Positions 36,043 to 46,431 are shown, counted from the stretch's first letter. The stretch is DNA of 64,000 bases from Bradyrhizobium sp. URHD0069 (GCF_000701345.1 NZ_JNIJ01000005.1:124001-188000); one strand, 5' to 3'. Program-made: numbers and translations. Notes: generated by a model not told the origin, from the sequence alone.

Positions 36043-36723
36043 CTATCTCTGTTCGGCTTTGGCTCTTCCGGGCATGGCGGCATAGCCTTGCCTGATCGCC
36101 TGCTCCACGTCCATTAGCGCTGCCGCCGCCCCGCGCTTGTCATTCCAGACGAAATCGCCGACCAGCAGGAAATCCGCGCCGGCTGCGGCAAATTCACCGG
36201 CCTCTTCGCGCGAGGCCGCAAAGCCGACGCATGGCGGCTCAAACAGTTCGGCCCACCATTGCAGGCGTTCGGCGATGGCCCCGGCCGATGGCCGCTGGCC
36301 CGTCGCATCGGGCTCGCCGAACAGCACGTAGTCCGCACCGGCTTCGCCCGCGGCCATCGAATCGTGCCGCGTCGTCAACCCGCCGACGCCGGCGATACGG
36401 TCGGGCTTTAGCGTGGGCAGCGCTTCCCCCATGGCTTCGATGCCGGTCAGGTGCGCGCCGTCGGCGCCGGCGCGGGCGACCAGTTCGACATGGCCATCGA
36501 GCAGGAGCGCCGCGCCGCTGTCCTGGATCGCAGGCGCCAGCGCCTTGATACGCGAGATCATGGTGCGCTGGTCGGTCGGCTTAAGCCGCACCAGCACCGC
36601 GGCGACATCGGCCTGGGCGAGGAGACCGGGGAGGCTTGCCAGCAACGACGACGGGTCGTCCACCACCGGGGTCGCGAGATAGAGGCGCGGCACGGGGCGG
36701 GGCGGAACGGGTTTAGTGGCCAA
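36043..36723 (-). CDS. thiE: Thiamine phosphate synthase (ThiE/TenI family)
   Basis: Protein of 226 aa in the thiamine-phosphate synthase/TenI fold, a TIM barrel that in ThiE couples the thiazole and pyrimidine phosphates. Visible segments are ALLLDGHVELVARAGADGAH, GGLTTRHDSMAAGEAGADYV and FGEPDATGQ. Some catalytic ThiE motifs look weak, so a TenI-like or diverged role is possible. It starts at TTG 36723, directly after the class I aldolase stop, with no ATG near the family N-terminus. It is part of the tkt-to-suhB cluster. Confidence 0.8.
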   Translation of the reverse strand: MATKPVPPRPVPRLYLATPVVDDPSSLLASLPGLLAQADVAAVLVRLKPTDQRTMISRIKALAPAIQDSGAALLLDGHVELVARAGADGAHLTGIEAMGEALPTLKPDRIAGVGGLTTRHDSMAAGEAGADYVLFGEPDATGQRPSAGAIAERLQWWAELFEPPCVGFAASREEAGEFAAAGADFLLVGDFVWNDKRGAAAALMDVEQAIRQGYAAMPGRAKAEQR

Positions 36724-36724
36724 T

Positions 36725-37780
36725 CTATGCCGCCTTCTTTTCCAGATCGGCCTTCCATTCGCCCTTGGTTGCGAGCGAATTCATTCGCGCGCGGTGGATA
36801 AACGCCCGCTGGCCCGCGGCGACGTTCTCGGCCTTTCCCGACCACGCCTTCTGCGGCGCCGCCTGCAGCGCACGGCCGTAGGAGAAGGTGAGACGCCACG
36901 GCAGGCCGCCGATGCGGTTCATGGCGTCAAGATGCGCGGTGGCCTGCTCGTCGGATTGCCCACCGGACAGGAAGGCAATGCCGGGCACCGCGGCAGGCAC
37001 GCAGCTCTTCAACAGCCGAATGGTTTTCTCCGCGACCTCTTCAACCGAGGCTTGCTTCGCACTTTTCTTCCCAGCGATAGCCATGTTTGGTTTCAGGATC
37101 ATGCCTTCCAGTGCGACGCGCTGAATCCGCAATTCCTGAAAAGTGTTGTTGAGAACGTGCTGGGTCACTTCATAACAGCGCTCGATATCGTGATCGCCAT
37201 CCATCAGGACTTCGGGCTCGACGATCGGGACAATCTGCGCGGCTTGGCATAGGGCCGCGTAACGCGCCAGCGCGTGGGCATTGACGTGGATCGCGGTCAT
37301 GGTCGGGATATCCCGGCCGACAGTGCCGCCGCCGGCAGTGCCGCGGCCGATATCGATCACCGCGCGCCATTTTGCGAACCGCGCGCCGCGTTCGTAATAC
37401 TTCTTCAGACGCTCGGCGAGCTTGTCGAGCCCGACGGTGACCAATTCACCCGGACAGTTCGGCAGGGCTTGCGTACCCTCGTCGACCTTGATGCCGGGGA
37501 TCGCCCCTGCCTGTTCGATGAGCTTCACCAGCGGCGTGCCGTCCTTGGCATTTTGCCAGATGGTCTCATCGTAGAGAATGACGCCGGAAATGTACTTGGC
37601 CATCGCTTCACCGGAGCGGAACAGCATTTCGCGGTAGTCGCGGCGGGATTGTTCGGTCGATTCGACGCTGATGGCGTCGAAGCGCTTCTTGATGGTGCCG
37701 GTGGATTCGTCGGCGGCCAGTATGCCTTTGCCGGCCGTCACCATGGCCAGAGCAACTTTGTTAAGATCGGTGAGATTCAT
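36725..37780 (-). CDS. Fructose-bisphosphate aldolase class I
   Basis: Cytoplasmic Schiff-base aldolase of 351 aa that cleaves or forms fructose-1,6-bisphosphate. The N-terminus KGILAADESTGTIKKRFDAI and the catalytic lysine segment VALEGMILKPNM (Lys in LKPN) are diagnostic of the eukaryote-like class I family. AFLSGGQSDEQATAHLDAMN is the late conserved block. A GGAGGAGGC ribosome site precedes the ATG. It lies one gene away from the class II aldolase on the same strand, separated from it by about 210 nt of palindromic DNA. Confidence 0.95.
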   Translation of the reverse strand: MNLTDLNKVALAMVTAGKGILAADESTGTIKKRFDAISVESTEQSRRDYREMLFRSGEAMAKYISGVILYDETIWQNAKDGTPLVKLIEQAGAIPGIKVDEGTQALPNCPGELVTVGLDKLAERLKKYYERGARFAKWRAVIDIGRGTAGGGTVGRDIPTMTAIHVNAHALARYAALCQAAQIVPIVEPEVLMDGDHDIERCYEVTQHVLNNTFQELRIQRVALEGMILKPNMAIAGKKSAKQASVEEVAEKTIRLLKSCVPAAVPGIAFLSGGQSDEQATAHLDAMNRIGGLPWRLTFSYGRALQAAPQKAWSGKAENVAAGQRAFIHRARMNSLATKGEWKADLEKKAA

Positions 37781-37799
37781 CGGTGCCTCCTCCAGAGCA

Positions 37800-37905
37800 C
37801 TAGGGCTGCTCCGTTTCGACAGAATCGAGACGGGGCCCTAGATTCTTGATTTGACGCGTTTTCCTGATGCGAACCGGTCTCCGCTTCGCTTGAAAACGCT
37901 CCAGG
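37800..37905. repeat. Two palindromic repeats between the aldolase genes
   Basis: TAGGGC...GCCCTA (37800-37841) surrounds CGTTTCGACAGAATCGAGACG. Then GCGTTTTC...GAAAACGC (about 37855-37899) surrounds GATGCGAACCGGTCTCCGCTTCGC. The second belongs to the AACCGG-core family seen at 12196-12245 and 62738-62784. It is non-coding. Confidence 0.65.
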
Positions 37906-37992
37906 TCCTTGCAAGTCAAAATAGACGGTTCTCGGGCAATTCCCAAGGGATCGTGTGCGGCCGAGCGGAGGCTGCCGGGCCGCCCAGGAGTG

Positions 37993-39060
37993 TCATGCGA
38001 CTTTCGGATCGAGCTCGCCCTTGACATAGCGCTTCGCCATCTCGGCAGTGGTCAGCACCTTCTTGATCTTGCTCGCCTGCCCCGCGGTATTGAATTCCTG
38101 CAGCCGTTGTTTGCACAGCTTGGTCATCGCATCCATCGCGGGTTTAAGATACTTGCGCGGATCGAATTCTTCCGGATGATCGTTCAGCACCTTTCGGATC
38201 TGTCCGGTCATCGCCATCCGGTTGTCGGTGTCGATGTTGATCTTGCGCACGCCATTCTTGATGCCGCGCTGGATCTCGGAAACCGGCACGCCCCAGGTCG
38301 GCTTCATCTTGCCGCCATTGGCGTTGATGATGTCCTGCAGGTCCTGCGGCACCGAGGACGAACCATGCATCACCAGATGCATGTTCGGCAGCTTGCGGTG
38401 AATTTCCTCGATCACCTTCATGGCCAAAATGTCGCCGTCCGGCTTGCGGGTGAATTTGTAGGCGCCGTGCGAGGTGCCCATCGCGATCGCCAGCGCGTCG
38501 ACCTTGGTCTCCTTGACGAACTTCACCGCCTCGTCGGGATTGGTCAGCAATTGGTCGTGGGAGAGCTTGCCCTCCGCGCCGTGGCCGTCCTCCTTGTCGC
38601 CCATGCCGGTCTCGAGCGAACCCAGCACGCCGAGTTCGCCCTCCACCGAAATGCCGCCGAGATGGGCCATGTCGGTGACGGTTTTGGTGACGGCGACATT
38701 GTAGTCCCAGTCGCCCGGCGTCTTGCCGTCGGCCTTCAGCGAGCCGTCCATCATGACTGAGGTGAAGCCGGCCTGGATCGCGGTCATGCAGGTGGCGGGT
38801 TCGTTGCCGTGATCGAGATGCACGCAGACCGGAATCTGCGGATGAATTTCGGTGACCGCGTCCATCATGTGCTTGAGCATCACGTCGTTGGCGTAAGAGC
38901 GCGCGCCGCGCGAGGCCTGGATGATGACCGGCGCATCGAGGCTGGAGGCCGCGTCCATGATGGCCAGCGCCTGCTCCATATTGTTGATGTTGAAGGCCGG
39001 TACGCCGTAGTTGTGTTCCGCCGCGTGGTCGAGCAATTGACGCAACGTGATGCGAGCCAT
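37993..39060 (-). CDS. fba: Fructose-bisphosphate aldolase class II (Calvin-cycle subtype)
   Basis: Zinc-dependent aldolase of 355 aa. The metal and catalytic segments are [39 protein letters not shown] and [20 protein letters not shown]. Length and the N-terminus [20 protein letters not shown] match the CbbA/Calvin-type class IIA/B group. It acts in glycolysis, gluconeogenesis or the Calvin cycle, and no RuBisCO gene is in the window. It belongs to tkt-gap-pgk-fba on the minus strand, with pgk ending 55 nt upstream. Confidence 0.95.
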   Translation of the reverse strand: MARITLRQLLDHAAEHNYGVPAFNINNMEQALAIMDAASSLDAPVIIQASRGARSYANDVMLKHMMDAVTEIHPQIPVCVHLDHGNEPATCMTAIQAGFTSVMMDGSLKADGKTPGDWDYNVAVTKTVTDMAHLGGISVEGELGVLGSLETGMGDKEDGHGAEGKLSHDQLLTNPDEAVKFVKETKVDALAIAMGTSHGAYKFTRKPDGDILAMKVIEEIHRKLPNMHLVMHGSSSVPQDLQDIINANGGKMKPTWGVPVSEIQRGIKNGVRKINIDTDNRMAMTGQIRKVLNDHPEEFDPRKYLKPAMDAMTKLCKQRLQEFNTAGQASKIKKVLTTAEMAKRYVKGELDPKVA

Positions 39061-39115
39061 CTGTCCTGTTCTCCGCGTTGGGGCTTCGATGCCCGATCCG
39101 GCGCTGATCTTTGAT

Positions 39116-40312
39116 CTAGCGTATCTTCAAAACCTCGACACCCGGCAGCGGTTTCCCTTCCATCCATTCAAGAAACGCGCCGCCCGCGGTCGAAACATAG
39201 GAAAAATCGCCGGCCACGCCGGCCTGATTCAGCGCCGCCACCGTGTCGCCGCCGCCGGCGACCGAGATCAGCTTCTTCGCCTTGGTCCGCTCGGCGGCGT
39301 GCCTTGCCGCCACCATGGTGCCGCGGTCGAACGGCGTCATCTCGAACGCGCCGAGCGGGCCGTTCCAGACCAGCGTCGCGGCATCGTCGATCGCCGCATG
39401 GATCCGCGCGGTCGACTGCGGGCCGACATCGAGGATCATGCCGTCGGGGGGAATCGCATCGAGGCCGTAGGCATGGCACGGCGAATTGGCCACGAAATGA
39501 AACGCGACCACGGCGTCGACGGGGAGGATGATGGCGCAATTCGCAGCGCTAGCCTTGCCGATAATCCGCAGCGCGGTTGCCGCCAGATCTTTCTCCGCCA
39601 GCGACTTGCCGATGGCGATGCCTTGCGCGTGCAGGAAAGTGTTGGCCATGCCGCCGCCGATCACCAGCGCATCGACCTTGCTGACCAGGTTTTCCAACAG
39701 GTCGATCTTGGTGGAAACCTTGGCGCCGCCGACAATGGCGATCACCGGCTTGGCCGGCGCTTCCAGCGCCTTGCCGAGGGCGTCGAGTTCGGCCTGCATG
39801 GTACGCCCGGCATAGGCCGGCAGCTTGTGGCCGAGACCCTCGGTGGAAGCGTGCGCCCGGTGCGCAGCCGAGAACGCGTCGTTGACCCAGATATCGCCGA
39901 GCTTTGCCAATTCGCTCACGAACGCCGGATCGTTCTTTTCTTCTTCCTTATGGAAACGGGTATTTTCCAGACAAAGGACGTCGCCGTCCTTCATCGCGCC
40001 AATCGCCTTTGCCGCGACGCCGCCGACGCAATCGTCCGCGAACGCTACCGGTTTCTTGATGACGTGCGCCAATGCGGCGGCGACGGGCGTTAGCGACTCC
40101 TTGGGGTCGCGTCCCTTGGGCCGGCCGAAATGCGCCAGCAGGATCACCTTGCCGCCCTTGCCGGATATCTCGGTGATGGTTGGGGCGATGCGTTCGAGCC
40201 GGGTAGCGTCGGTGACGCGGCCATCTTCCATGGGCACGTTGAGATCGACGCGCAGCAGCACGCGCTTGCCCTTTACATCGACGTCATCGAGGGTGCGGAA
40301 TGATTTGGACAT
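39116..40312 (-). CDS. pgk: Phosphoglycerate kinase
   Basis: Cytoplasmic enzyme of 398 aa that converts 1,3-bisphosphoglycerate and ADP to 3-phosphoglycerate and ATP. Signatures are [60 protein letters not shown] and the C-terminal [16 protein letters not shown]. The start [10 protein letters not shown] at 40312 is chosen over an in-frame 40333, because it gives the family N-terminus. It lies between gap and the class II aldolase. Confidence 0.96.
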   Translation of the reverse strand: MSKSFRTLDDVDVKGKRVLLRVDLNVPMEDGRVTDATRLERIAPTITEISGKGGKVILLAHFGRPKGRDPKESLTPVAAALAHVIKKPVAFADDCVGGVAAKAIGAMKDGDVLCLENTRFHKEEEKNDPAFVSELAKLGDIWVNDAFSAAHRAHASTEGLGHKLPAYAGRTMQAELDALGKALEAPAKPVIAIVGGAKVSTKIDLLENLVSKVDALVIGGGMANTFLHAQGIAIGKSLAEKDLAATALRIIGKASAANCAIILPVDAVVAFHFVANSPCHAYGLDAIPPDGMILDVGPQSTARIHAAIDDAATLVWNGPLGAFEMTPFDRGTMVAARHAAERTKAKKLISVAGGGDTVAALNQAGVAGDFSYVSTAGGAFLEWMEGKPLPGVEVLKIR

Positions 40313-40327
40313 TGACGGTCTCACGCG

Positions 40328-40432
40328 GCTCACCCTTCGAGACGCCTCGCTGCGCTCGGCTCCTCAGGATGAGGCTTTTCCCTGACGGTGAGGAGCGCGA
40401 CTCTCAGCGCGCTTCTCGAACCATGAGGTTAC
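40328..40432. repeat. Intergenic repeat between gap and pgk
   Basis: CACCCTTCGAGACGCCTCGCTGCGCTCGGCTCCTCAGGATGAGG is followed by its inverted relative ACGGTGAGGAGCGCGACTCTCAGCGCGCTTCTCGAACCATGAGG. It is the same family as 7684-7773. It fills most of the 130-nt gap. Confidence 0.75.
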
Positions 40433-40442
40433 AAAATTAAAA

Positions 40443-41450
40443 TTAGAGGAGCTTCCCCATCGCCACGGCGGTATCCGCCATCCGGTTGGAGAAACCCCAT
40501 TCATTGTCGTACCACGACATCACGCGCACCAGCGTGCCGTTCTGCACTTTGGTCTGATCCATGTGGAACGTCGAGGAATGCGGATCGTGGTTGAAGTCGA
40601 TCGAGACGTTGGGCGCGGTGGTGTAGCCGAGGATGCCCTTGAGCTGCTGCTCCGAAGCGCGCTTCATCGCCTCGTTGATTTCTTCCTTGGTGGTTTTTCG
40701 CGAAGCTACGATCTTGAGATCGACCACCGAGACGTTCGGCGTCGGCACGCGGATCGCGACGCCGTCGAGCTTGCCCTGCAATTCCGGCAGCACCAGTCCG
40801 ATCGCCTTGGCCGCACCGGTCGAGGTCGGAATCATCGACATCGCCGCGGCGCGGCCGCGATAGAGGTCCTTGTGCAAGGTATCGAGCGTCGGCTGATCGC
40901 CGGTATAGGCGTGGATCGTCGTCATAAAACCGGTCTCGATGCCGACCGTGTCGTTCAAGACTTTCGCAATCGGCGCCAGACAGTTGGTGGTGCAGGAGCC
41001 GTTGGAAACGACCGTGTGATCCTTGGTTAATTTGTCGTGGTTGACGCCGTAGACGATGGTCGCATCGGCGTTGTCGGCGGGCGCGGATACCAGCACGCGC
41101 TTGGCGCCGGCGGTCAGATGCGCGGCCGCCTTGTCCCTTGCGGTGAAGATGCCGGTGCATTCCAGCGCGATATCGACGCCGAGGTCTTTCCACGGAAGCC
41201 TGGAAGGATCGCGTTCGGCGGAGACCTTGATCTTGCCGTTGCCGAGGCTGATCGAGTCGCCGTCGACCGTCACAATCCCGGGGAAGCGGCCGTGGACTGA
41301 ATCGAAGCGCAGCAAATGGGCATTGCTCTCGACCGGGCCGAGGTCGTTGATGCCGACCACCTCGATATCGCTGCGGCCCGACTCGGCGATAGCCCGGAGC
41401 ACATTGCGGCCAATGCGGCCAAATCCGTTGATTGCGACCCGGACTGCCAT
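40443..41450 (-). CDS. gap: Glyceraldehyde-3-phosphate dehydrogenase, type I
   Basis: Cytoplasmic enzyme of 335 aa that oxidises and phosphorylates glyceraldehyde-3-phosphate. It shows Rossmann [15 protein letters not shown], catalytic cysteine [16 protein letters not shown], and the family blocks [20 protein letters not shown] and [18 protein letters not shown] single copy lies between tkt and pgk on the minus strand, with GAGGAGAG before the ATG. Confidence 0.97.
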   Translation of the reverse strand: MAVRVAINGFGRIGRNVLRAIAESGRSDIEVVGINDLGPVESNAHLLRFDSVHGRFPGIVTVDGDSISLGNGKIKVSAERDPSRLPWKDLGVDIALECTGIFTARDKAAAHLTAGAKRVLVSAPADNADATIVYGVNHDKLTKDHTVVSNGSCTTNCLAPIAKVLNDTVGIETGFMTTIHAYTGDQPTLDTLHKDLYRGRAAAMSMIPTSTGAAKAIGLVLPELQGKLDGVAIRVPTPNVSVVDLKIVASRKTTKEEINEAMKRASEQQLKGILGYTTAPNVSIDFNHDPHSSTFHMDQTKVQNGTLVRVMSWYDNEWGFSNRMADTAVAMGKLL

Positions 41451-41597
41451 TTCGTGTCTCTCCTCTAATAGCTGATGCCATCCCCGCCGGCGACGCTGTC
41501 GTCCCGCGGAAATGCTTGCTGCGGATCGCCCGGTTCGGCCGGGCGAGAACGGATCATATGACGGTTAGGTAGCGCTTTTTTGGGGCAATCTCAACCG

Positions 41598-43583
41598 TCA
41601 GCCCAACCGCTTCAGCGCCGCTTTAACCGCTGCCTCCGCGGTAATTCCAAAGTGTTTGAAAAGGTCCTTGGCGGGCGCACTGGCGCCGAAACTGTGCATG
41701 CCGATAAATTCGCCCTCCGGTCCGATAACCGCATCCCAGCCGAACCGGACCGCGGCTTCGATCGCGATTTTGATCGGCGCCGTGCCGACGATCGCATTGC
41801 GCCGCTCCGCCGGTTGCGCCAGCAGCAATTCGAGCGAGGGCACCGACACCACCCGCGTCGCGATGCCGCGGCCGGCAAGTTCCTTCTGCGCAGCGACGGC
41901 GATTTCGATCTCCGAGCCCGACGCATACAGCGAAACCTTGGCCTCGCCTTTCGCGGCTACCAATTCATAGGCGCCGTGACTGCACAGATTATCCGCGTTG
42001 GCGACGGTGCGGACCGGCGTCAGGTTTTGGCGCGACAGCGCCAGCACCGTCGGACCGGTGGTGTTTTCGAGCGCCAGTTGCCAGCATTCGGCGGTCTCCA
42101 CCGCGTCCGCCGGGCGGAATACCCGCATATTCGGCATCGCGCGGAGTGCCGCGAGGTGCTCCACCGGCTGATGCGTGGGGCCGTCTTCGCCAAGCCCGAT
42201 CGAATCGTGGGTCATGATGTAGACCACCGGCACGTGGGACAGCGCGGCGATCCGCATCGAGGGCCGCGCATAATCGGTAAAACACAGGAAGGTGCCGCCC
42301 GCCGGTGCAAAGCCGCCATGCGTGGAAATGCCATTCATCGCCGCTGCCATACCCATCTCGCGAATGCCGTAATGGATGTAGCGGCCGCTGAAATCGCCCG
42401 GCTCTATTTCCTTCAAACCCTTGGTGCGCGTGTTGTTGGATGGCGTGAGATCGGCCGAGCCGAGCAGCAATTCCGGCATCTCGGGGACCAGCACATCGAG
42501 CGCCATCTCGCTTGCCTTGCGGGTGGCGACCGTCGGCGGATCGGCGACGAGCTTGTCCTTGAGCTTGCGGATGGCGTCGGCGAGACCTTTCGGGCGCTTG
42601 CGATCGATCACGCGCCGCACGAATTCATTGCGTAACGCGTCGGGCTTGGCGTCGAAGCGGCTACGCCAGTCGGCATGCGCGCTGGCACCTTGTTTGCCGA
42701 CGTTGCGCCATGCCTGCAGCACGTCATCGGGGACCTCGAACGGCCCATAATTCCATCCCAACGCCTTCTTTGCACCCGCGAGTTCTTCGGCGCCGAGCGG
42801 TTCGCCGTGAGCCTTCGACGTACCCGCTTTGGTCGGCGCGCCGAACCCGATGGTGGTCTTGCACGCGATCATTGAGGGACGGTCGGAGGCCTGCGCCTGC
42901 TTGATCGCCGCGGCGATGGCTTTCTGATCATGTCCGTCGATCTGCACCGCGTTCCAGCCATGGGCCTTGAAGCGGGCCACCTGGTCGACATTGTCGGTCA
43001 ACGAGATCGGGCCGTCGATGGTGATGCCGTTGTCGTCGTAGAGGAAGATCAGCTTCGATAGCTTCAGGTGTCCCGCGAGCGCGAGCGCTTCGTGGCTGAC
43101 GCCTTCCATCAGGTCGCCGTCGGAACACAGCACATAGGTGTAGTGATCGACGATATCCTCGCCGAATTCGGCCGCGAGCAGCCGCTCGGCCAATGCCGTA
43201 CCGACCGACGAGGCGACGCCCTGACCCAGCGGGCCGGTCGTGGTCTCGATACCCGAGGTGAGAAAATTCTCGGGATGTCCGGGGGTTTTGGAGCCGAGCT
43301 GGCGGAAATGCTTGATCTGCTCGAGCGTCATGTCTGTATTGCCGGTGAGATACAGCAGTGCATACAGCAGCATCGAGCCGTGCCCGGCCGACAGAATGAA
43401 GCGATCACGATCCGGCCATCGTGGGTCGGCGGCGTCGAATTTCAAAAATTGCGTGAACAGCACGGTGGCCATGTCGGCGGCGCCCATCGGCAGGCCGGGA
43501 TGGCCGGATTTCGCCTTCTCGACGGCATCCATCGCCAGCCCACGGATCGCATTGGCCATACGGGAGTGATCAACGCGCGTCAT
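41598..43583 (-). CDS. tkt: Transketolase
   Basis: Thiamine-diphosphate enzyme of 661 aa in the pentose phosphate (and Calvin) pathway. Family segments include [28 protein letters not shown]-like [20 protein letters not shown], the diphosphate-binding [20 protein letters not shown] and the late [20 protein letters not shown]. The frame extends upstream to 43685, but the ATG at 43583 ([10 protein letters not shown]) is the family start. It is the first gene of the minus-strand tkt-gap-pgk-fba series and is divergent from the DUF4164-zapA operon. Confidence 0.96.
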   Translation of the reverse strand: MTRVDHSRMANAIRGLAMDAVEKAKSGHPGLPMGAADMATVLFTQFLKFDAADPRWPDRDRFILSAGHGSMLLYALLYLTGNTDMTLEQIKHFRQLGSKTPGHPENFLTSGIETTTGPLGQGVASSVGTALAERLLAAEFGEDIVDHYTYVLCSDGDLMEGVSHEALALAGHLKLSKLIFLYDDNGITIDGPISLTDNVDQVARFKAHGWNAVQIDGHDQKAIAAAIKQAQASDRPSMIACKTTIGFGAPTKAGTSKAHGEPLGAEELAGAKKALGWNYGPFEVPDDVLQAWRNVGKQGASAHADWRSRFDAKPDALRNEFVRRVIDRKRPKGLADAIRKLKDKLVADPPTVATRKASEMALDVLVPEMPELLLGSADLTPSNNTRTKGLKEIEPGDFSGRYIHYGIREMGMAAAMNGISTHGGFAPAGGTFLCFTDYARPSMRIAALSHVPVVYIMTHDSIGLGEDGPTHQPVEHLAALRAMPNMRVFRPADAVETAECWQLALENTTGPTVLALSRQNLTPVRTVANADNLCSHGAYELVAAKGEAKVSLYASGSEIEIAVAAQKELAGRGIATRVVSVPSLELLLAQPAERRNAIVGTAPIKIAIEAAVRFGWDAVIGPEGEFIGMHSFGASAPAKDLFKHFGITAEAAVKAALKRLG

Positions 43584-43867
43584 GATGAAAATCCGCCTGA
43601 AATGAGATGCTTGGTGGCGATCCGCCCGGTGGGCGTTGCCTCGGTACACGCCTAGTGGCAACGGGAAGTCAGGGCTGGATAGCATCTGTATTCCCGGAGT
43701 CCAAGGCAGTGTAACGCCCGGCAGGGCCGAAAAGTTGCTTTGCGGTGCATAGCTTCATAGCGGCGTTGCGCTCGCCTCGCTTGCCACGTAAATTTCATCG
43801 CCTAAACGCTTGCCGAACCGCGGATTTTGCCGTGCGGCAGGCTCACGGAAGGTGCGCGCTGTCTGTC

Positions 43868-44188
43868 ATGAGCGATCGTCCCGCCAACAGTTCCGGCAAT
43901 GCCGAGTCGGCTTCAGTCGATCTCGACGCCGCAACACGGCGGCTGATGGCGGCGCTCGACGCATTGGAAAGCGCGGTCGAACGGCGGCACGAAGCCGACC
44001 GTGACGAGAATGAGCTGGCGATCCGGATTCAGGCGCTCGGCGCAGATCGATCGCGGCTCGCCGACGAACTCGACGGATCTCTCGTGAAATCGCGCCGACT
44101 GGAACGCGCCAATCGCGAAATCGCCGAACGGCTGGATGCGGCGATCGGCACCATCCGCTCCGTACTTGATGCCGGAGACAGTTCATGA
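43868..44188 (+). CDS. DUF4164 family coiled-coil protein
   Basis: Small helical protein of 106 aa in the DUF4164 family of alphaproteobacteria, function unknown. The sequence is a heptad-like coiled coil, ATRRLMAALDALESAVERRH through LERANREIAERLDAAIGTIR. The ATG at 43868 is preferred over an in-frame 43745, because homologs are short. Its stop overlaps the zapA start (ATGA), which ties it to cell division. Confidence 0.85.
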   Translation: MSDRPANSSGNAESASVDLDAATRRLMAALDALESAVERRHEADRDENELAIRIQALGADRSRLADELDGSLVKSRRLERANREIAERLDAAIGTIRSVLDAGDSS

Positions 44189-44568
44189 ACCACATCAACG
44201 TTACCATCAACGGCCGGCAATATCGGATGGCCTGCGAGGAGGGGCAGGAAGCTCGGCTGTTAAAGCTTGCCGAGAACCTCGAATCGCGGATCCAGAATCT
44301 GCGCGGCAAATTCGGCGAGATCGGTGATGCACGCCTGACCGTGATGGCGGCGCTGACGGTGTGCGACGAATTGCTCGACGCCAGTAATCGCATCCGCGTC
44401 CTTGAAGAGGAACTCGATGCATTGCGCGACGTCCGCACGGCGGCGGCGGATCGCGCCAGGGCGACGCAGACCGCAGTCGCCAATGCACTCAACTCCGCCG
44501 CCGAACGCATCGAGAAGACCACCCAGGTGCTCAATCGCACCGTCGGCGGCGGTGTGGCGATTGGTTGA
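44185..44568 (+). CDS. zapA: Cell division protein ZapA
   Basis: Cytoplasmic FtsZ-ring stabiliser of 127 aa. It has the ZapA N-terminal globular part (NHINVTINGRQYRMACEEGQ) and a C-terminal coiled coil (RIRVLEEELDALRDVRTAAA). It is coupled to DUF4164 by a 4-nt overlap. It is followed by the 6S RNA gene and ygfA, the arrangement conserved in many alphaproteobacteria. Confidence 0.94.
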   Translation: MNHINVTINGRQYRMACEEGQEARLLKLAENLESRIQNLRGKFGEIGDARLTVMAALTVCDELLDASNRIRVLEEELDALRDVRTAAADRARATQTAVANALNSAAERIEKTTQVLNRTVGGGVAIG

Positions 44569-44647
44569 CCATCGCCCGCGTTAACGCTGGCGGTTTGACG
44601 CCATCGTGGTTACATTGACTGCGCGAAGCTGTGTCGCGCGTCAGGAG

Positions 44648-44806
44648 CCATATATCCCCGGGGCCTTATCGATCCTTCAGGGAACTGTCCCTGGCCGGGT
44701 CCGTGGATCCGGTCATATGGTGCCCACCTACTTTCGTAGGGAACTCCGGGATCGAGTGCTCCAACGGCCATTGCGGCTTCGCACTTTTGTTTCTGCCGAG
44801 TTTTCA
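44648..44806 (+). ncRNA. ssrS: 6S RNA
   Basis: The 406-nt gap between zapA and ygfA holds a strongly structured RNA at the conserved 6S location. CAGGGAACTGTCCCTGG near 44680 and CGTAGGGAACTCCGGGATCG near 44738 can pair in a long rod, with closing CGATCC / GGATCG, leaving a central bubble. 6S RNA binds sigma-70 RNA polymerase by mimicking an open promoter. Ends are approximate to about 15 nt. The call rests on location and structure. Confidence 0.8.
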
Positions 44807-44827
44807 TTGGTGTCCGTCCCTCCGGCC

Positions 44828-44962
44828 CAGCCGTCATACTCCGCCACCGGGTCTCGCCTTTCGGCGAGCCCGATGACAGGCTCCAGCGAGTATCCAGTAT
44901 GCCGCGGCTTCGCTGTCATCATCCGGTAGCGGGTGATGAGCGCGAAGCGGATGACAGCGGAA
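44828..44962. repeat. Compound intergenic repeat after 6S RNA
   Basis: CCGTCATACTCCGCCACCGGGTCTCGCC...GGCGAGCCCGATGACAGG is a palindromic element. An almost identical inverted copy lies at 49153-49208. It is followed by CGCTGTCATCATCCGGTAGCGGGTGATGAGCG...GCGGATGACAGC of the 25361 family. It ends 11 nt before ygfA. Confidence 0.75.
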
Positions 44963-44973
44963 AATAACATCGC

Positions 44974-45561
44974 ATGTCCGTTATCCCTGCGAGTTCGTCG
45001 AAAGCTGATTTGCGCACCGCCGCGCTGACGGCGCGCGATGCGTTGAGCGGCGAGCACCGCGAGTGTGCGGCGCAGGCCATCGCGGCGCGCGGACTGCCGA
45101 TTGAAATCAAGCCCGCCACCGTTGTCGCCGGCTATTCGCCGATCCGCAGCGAGATCGATCCGGCTCCATTGATGCGCAAGCTCGCAGCGCAGGGCGCGCG
45201 GCTGGCGTTGCCCGTCATCACAGCGCGCGGTCAGTCGCTCAGATTTCGCGTGTGGTCACCTGACGACAGACTGCTGCGCGGACCGCTCGGCATCCTCGAG
45301 CCGTCGCCCGCGGCCGCCGAAATCATTCCTGAGATTGTGCTGGTGCCGCTGGCGGCATTCGACCGCTTGGGCCACCGTATCGGCTACGGTGCCGGACACT
45401 ACGACCGCACCCTTGGGCAATTGCGCAAATCAAGGGACATCACGGCTATCGGTCTCGCCTTCGCCGTGCAGGAAGTCAAAACTGTGCCGGCTTTGATACA
45501 CGACGTGGCGCTGGATTATGTGCTAACGGAAGCACAAATGCTCGATTTCCGGAGTTCATAG
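44974..45561 (+). CDS. ygfA: 5-Formyltetrahydrofolate cyclo-ligase
   Basis: Cytoplasmic folate enzyme of 195 aa that turns 5-formyl-THF into 5,10-methenyl-THF using ATP. The N-terminal KADLRTAALTARDALSGEHR, middle YSPIRSEIDPAPLM and the signature FDRLGHRIGYGAGHYDRTL are all present. It follows 6S RNA, as in many proteobacteria where the two are cotranscribed. The next gene starts 2 nt after the stop, so they are in one operon. Confidence 0.94.
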   Translation: MSVIPASSSKADLRTAALTARDALSGEHRECAAQAIAARGLPIEIKPATVVAGYSPIRSEIDPAPLMRKLAAQGARLALPVITARGQSLRFRVWSPDDRLLRGPLGILEPSPAAAEIIPEIVLVPLAAFDRLGHRIGYGAGHYDRTLGQLRKSRDITAIGLAFAVQEVKTVPALIHDVALDYVLTEAQMLDFRSS

Positions 45562-45563
45562 CT

Positions 45564-46388
45564 TTGCGCATTCTTTTCGTCGGTGACGTGGTCGGCAGGG
45601 CCGGGCGCGCCGCCATTTCAGAGTATTTGCCCGGTATGATCCGCGACTGGGCGCTCGATCTCGTCATCGTCAATGGCGAAAACGCTGCCGGCGGCTTCGG
45701 CATCACCGAGGCGATCTATCAGGAATTCATCGATGCCGGCGCCGATGCCATCACGCTCGGCAACCATGCATGGGATCAGCGCGAGGCGCTGGTATTCATC
45801 GAGCGCGCGCCGCGGCTCGTTCGCCCGGCAAATTTTCCGAAGGGCACGCCCGGTCGCGGTACGGCGTTGATCGACACCAAGAACGGCATGCGCGCGCTGG
45901 TCATCAATGCCATCGGTCGCGTCTTCATGACACCGTTCGACGATCCATTCGCCGTCATCAACGGCGAACTCGAAGCCTGTCCGCTGCGTACCGCTGCCGA
46001 CGCCATCGTGGTCGATTTCCATTGCGAGGCCTCCAGCGAAAAGCAGGGTATCGGCTTTTTCTGCGACGGCCGCGCCAGTCTCGTTGTCGGCACGCATACC
46101 CATGTGCCGACCGCTGATCATCAGATCCTCGCCAATGGCACCGCCTACATGACCGACGCCGGCATGACCGGCGATTATGACTCTATCATCGGCATGCAGA
46201 AGGAAGAGCCGCTGCGGCGTTTCACGTCGGGCATTCCTTCCGCGCGGTTCGAACCGGCCCTTGGCGCCGCCACCCTGAGCGGCGTTGCGGTCGAGACCGA
46301 TGATGCAACCGGGCTGGCGCTGCGGATCGCGCCGGTGCGCACCGGCGGCCGGCTGGAGCCGACGCTGCCGGGGTTTTGGACGAGCTAG
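45564..46388 (+). CDS. YmdB-like metallophosphoesterase (TIGR00282 family)
   Basis: Calcineurin-fold phosphoesterase of 274 aa. Metal-binding motifs are FVGDVVGRAG, IVNGENAAGG, ITLGNHAWD and VVGTHTHVPTADHQI. Relatives such as Bacillus YmdB hydrolyse 2',3'-cyclic AMP/nucleotides. It starts at TTG, 2 nt after ygfA, so translation is probably coupled. Convergent with the chemoreceptor gene. Confidence 0.92.
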   Translation: MRILFVGDVVGRAGRAAISEYLPGMIRDWALDLVIVNGENAAGGFGITEAIYQEFIDAGADAITLGNHAWDQREALVFIERAPRLVRPANFPKGTPGRGTALIDTKNGMRALVINAIGRVFMTPFDDPFAVINGELEACPLRTAADAIVVDFHCEASSEKQGIGFFCDGRASLVVGTHTHVPTADHQILANGTAYMTDAGMTGDYDSIIGMQKEEPLRRFTSGIPSARFEPALGAATLSGVAVETDDATGLALRIAPVRTGGRLEPTLPGFWTS

Positions 46389-46431
46389 CAGCGGTTCGCC
46401 GTTGCGGCGGGTGCGCGGGCCGGCTGTGGAG

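Noticed and set aside
37781..37992. A riboswitch or attenuator between the two aldolases
   Set aside because: The stems match the dispersed palindrome family and there is no conserved aptamer-like core or poly-T terminator.
39116..43583. A Calvin-cycle (cbb) operon around tkt, gap, pgk and fba
   Set aside because: No RuBisCO, phosphoribulokinase, FBPase or CbbR gene is present. The cluster reads as central carbon metabolism.
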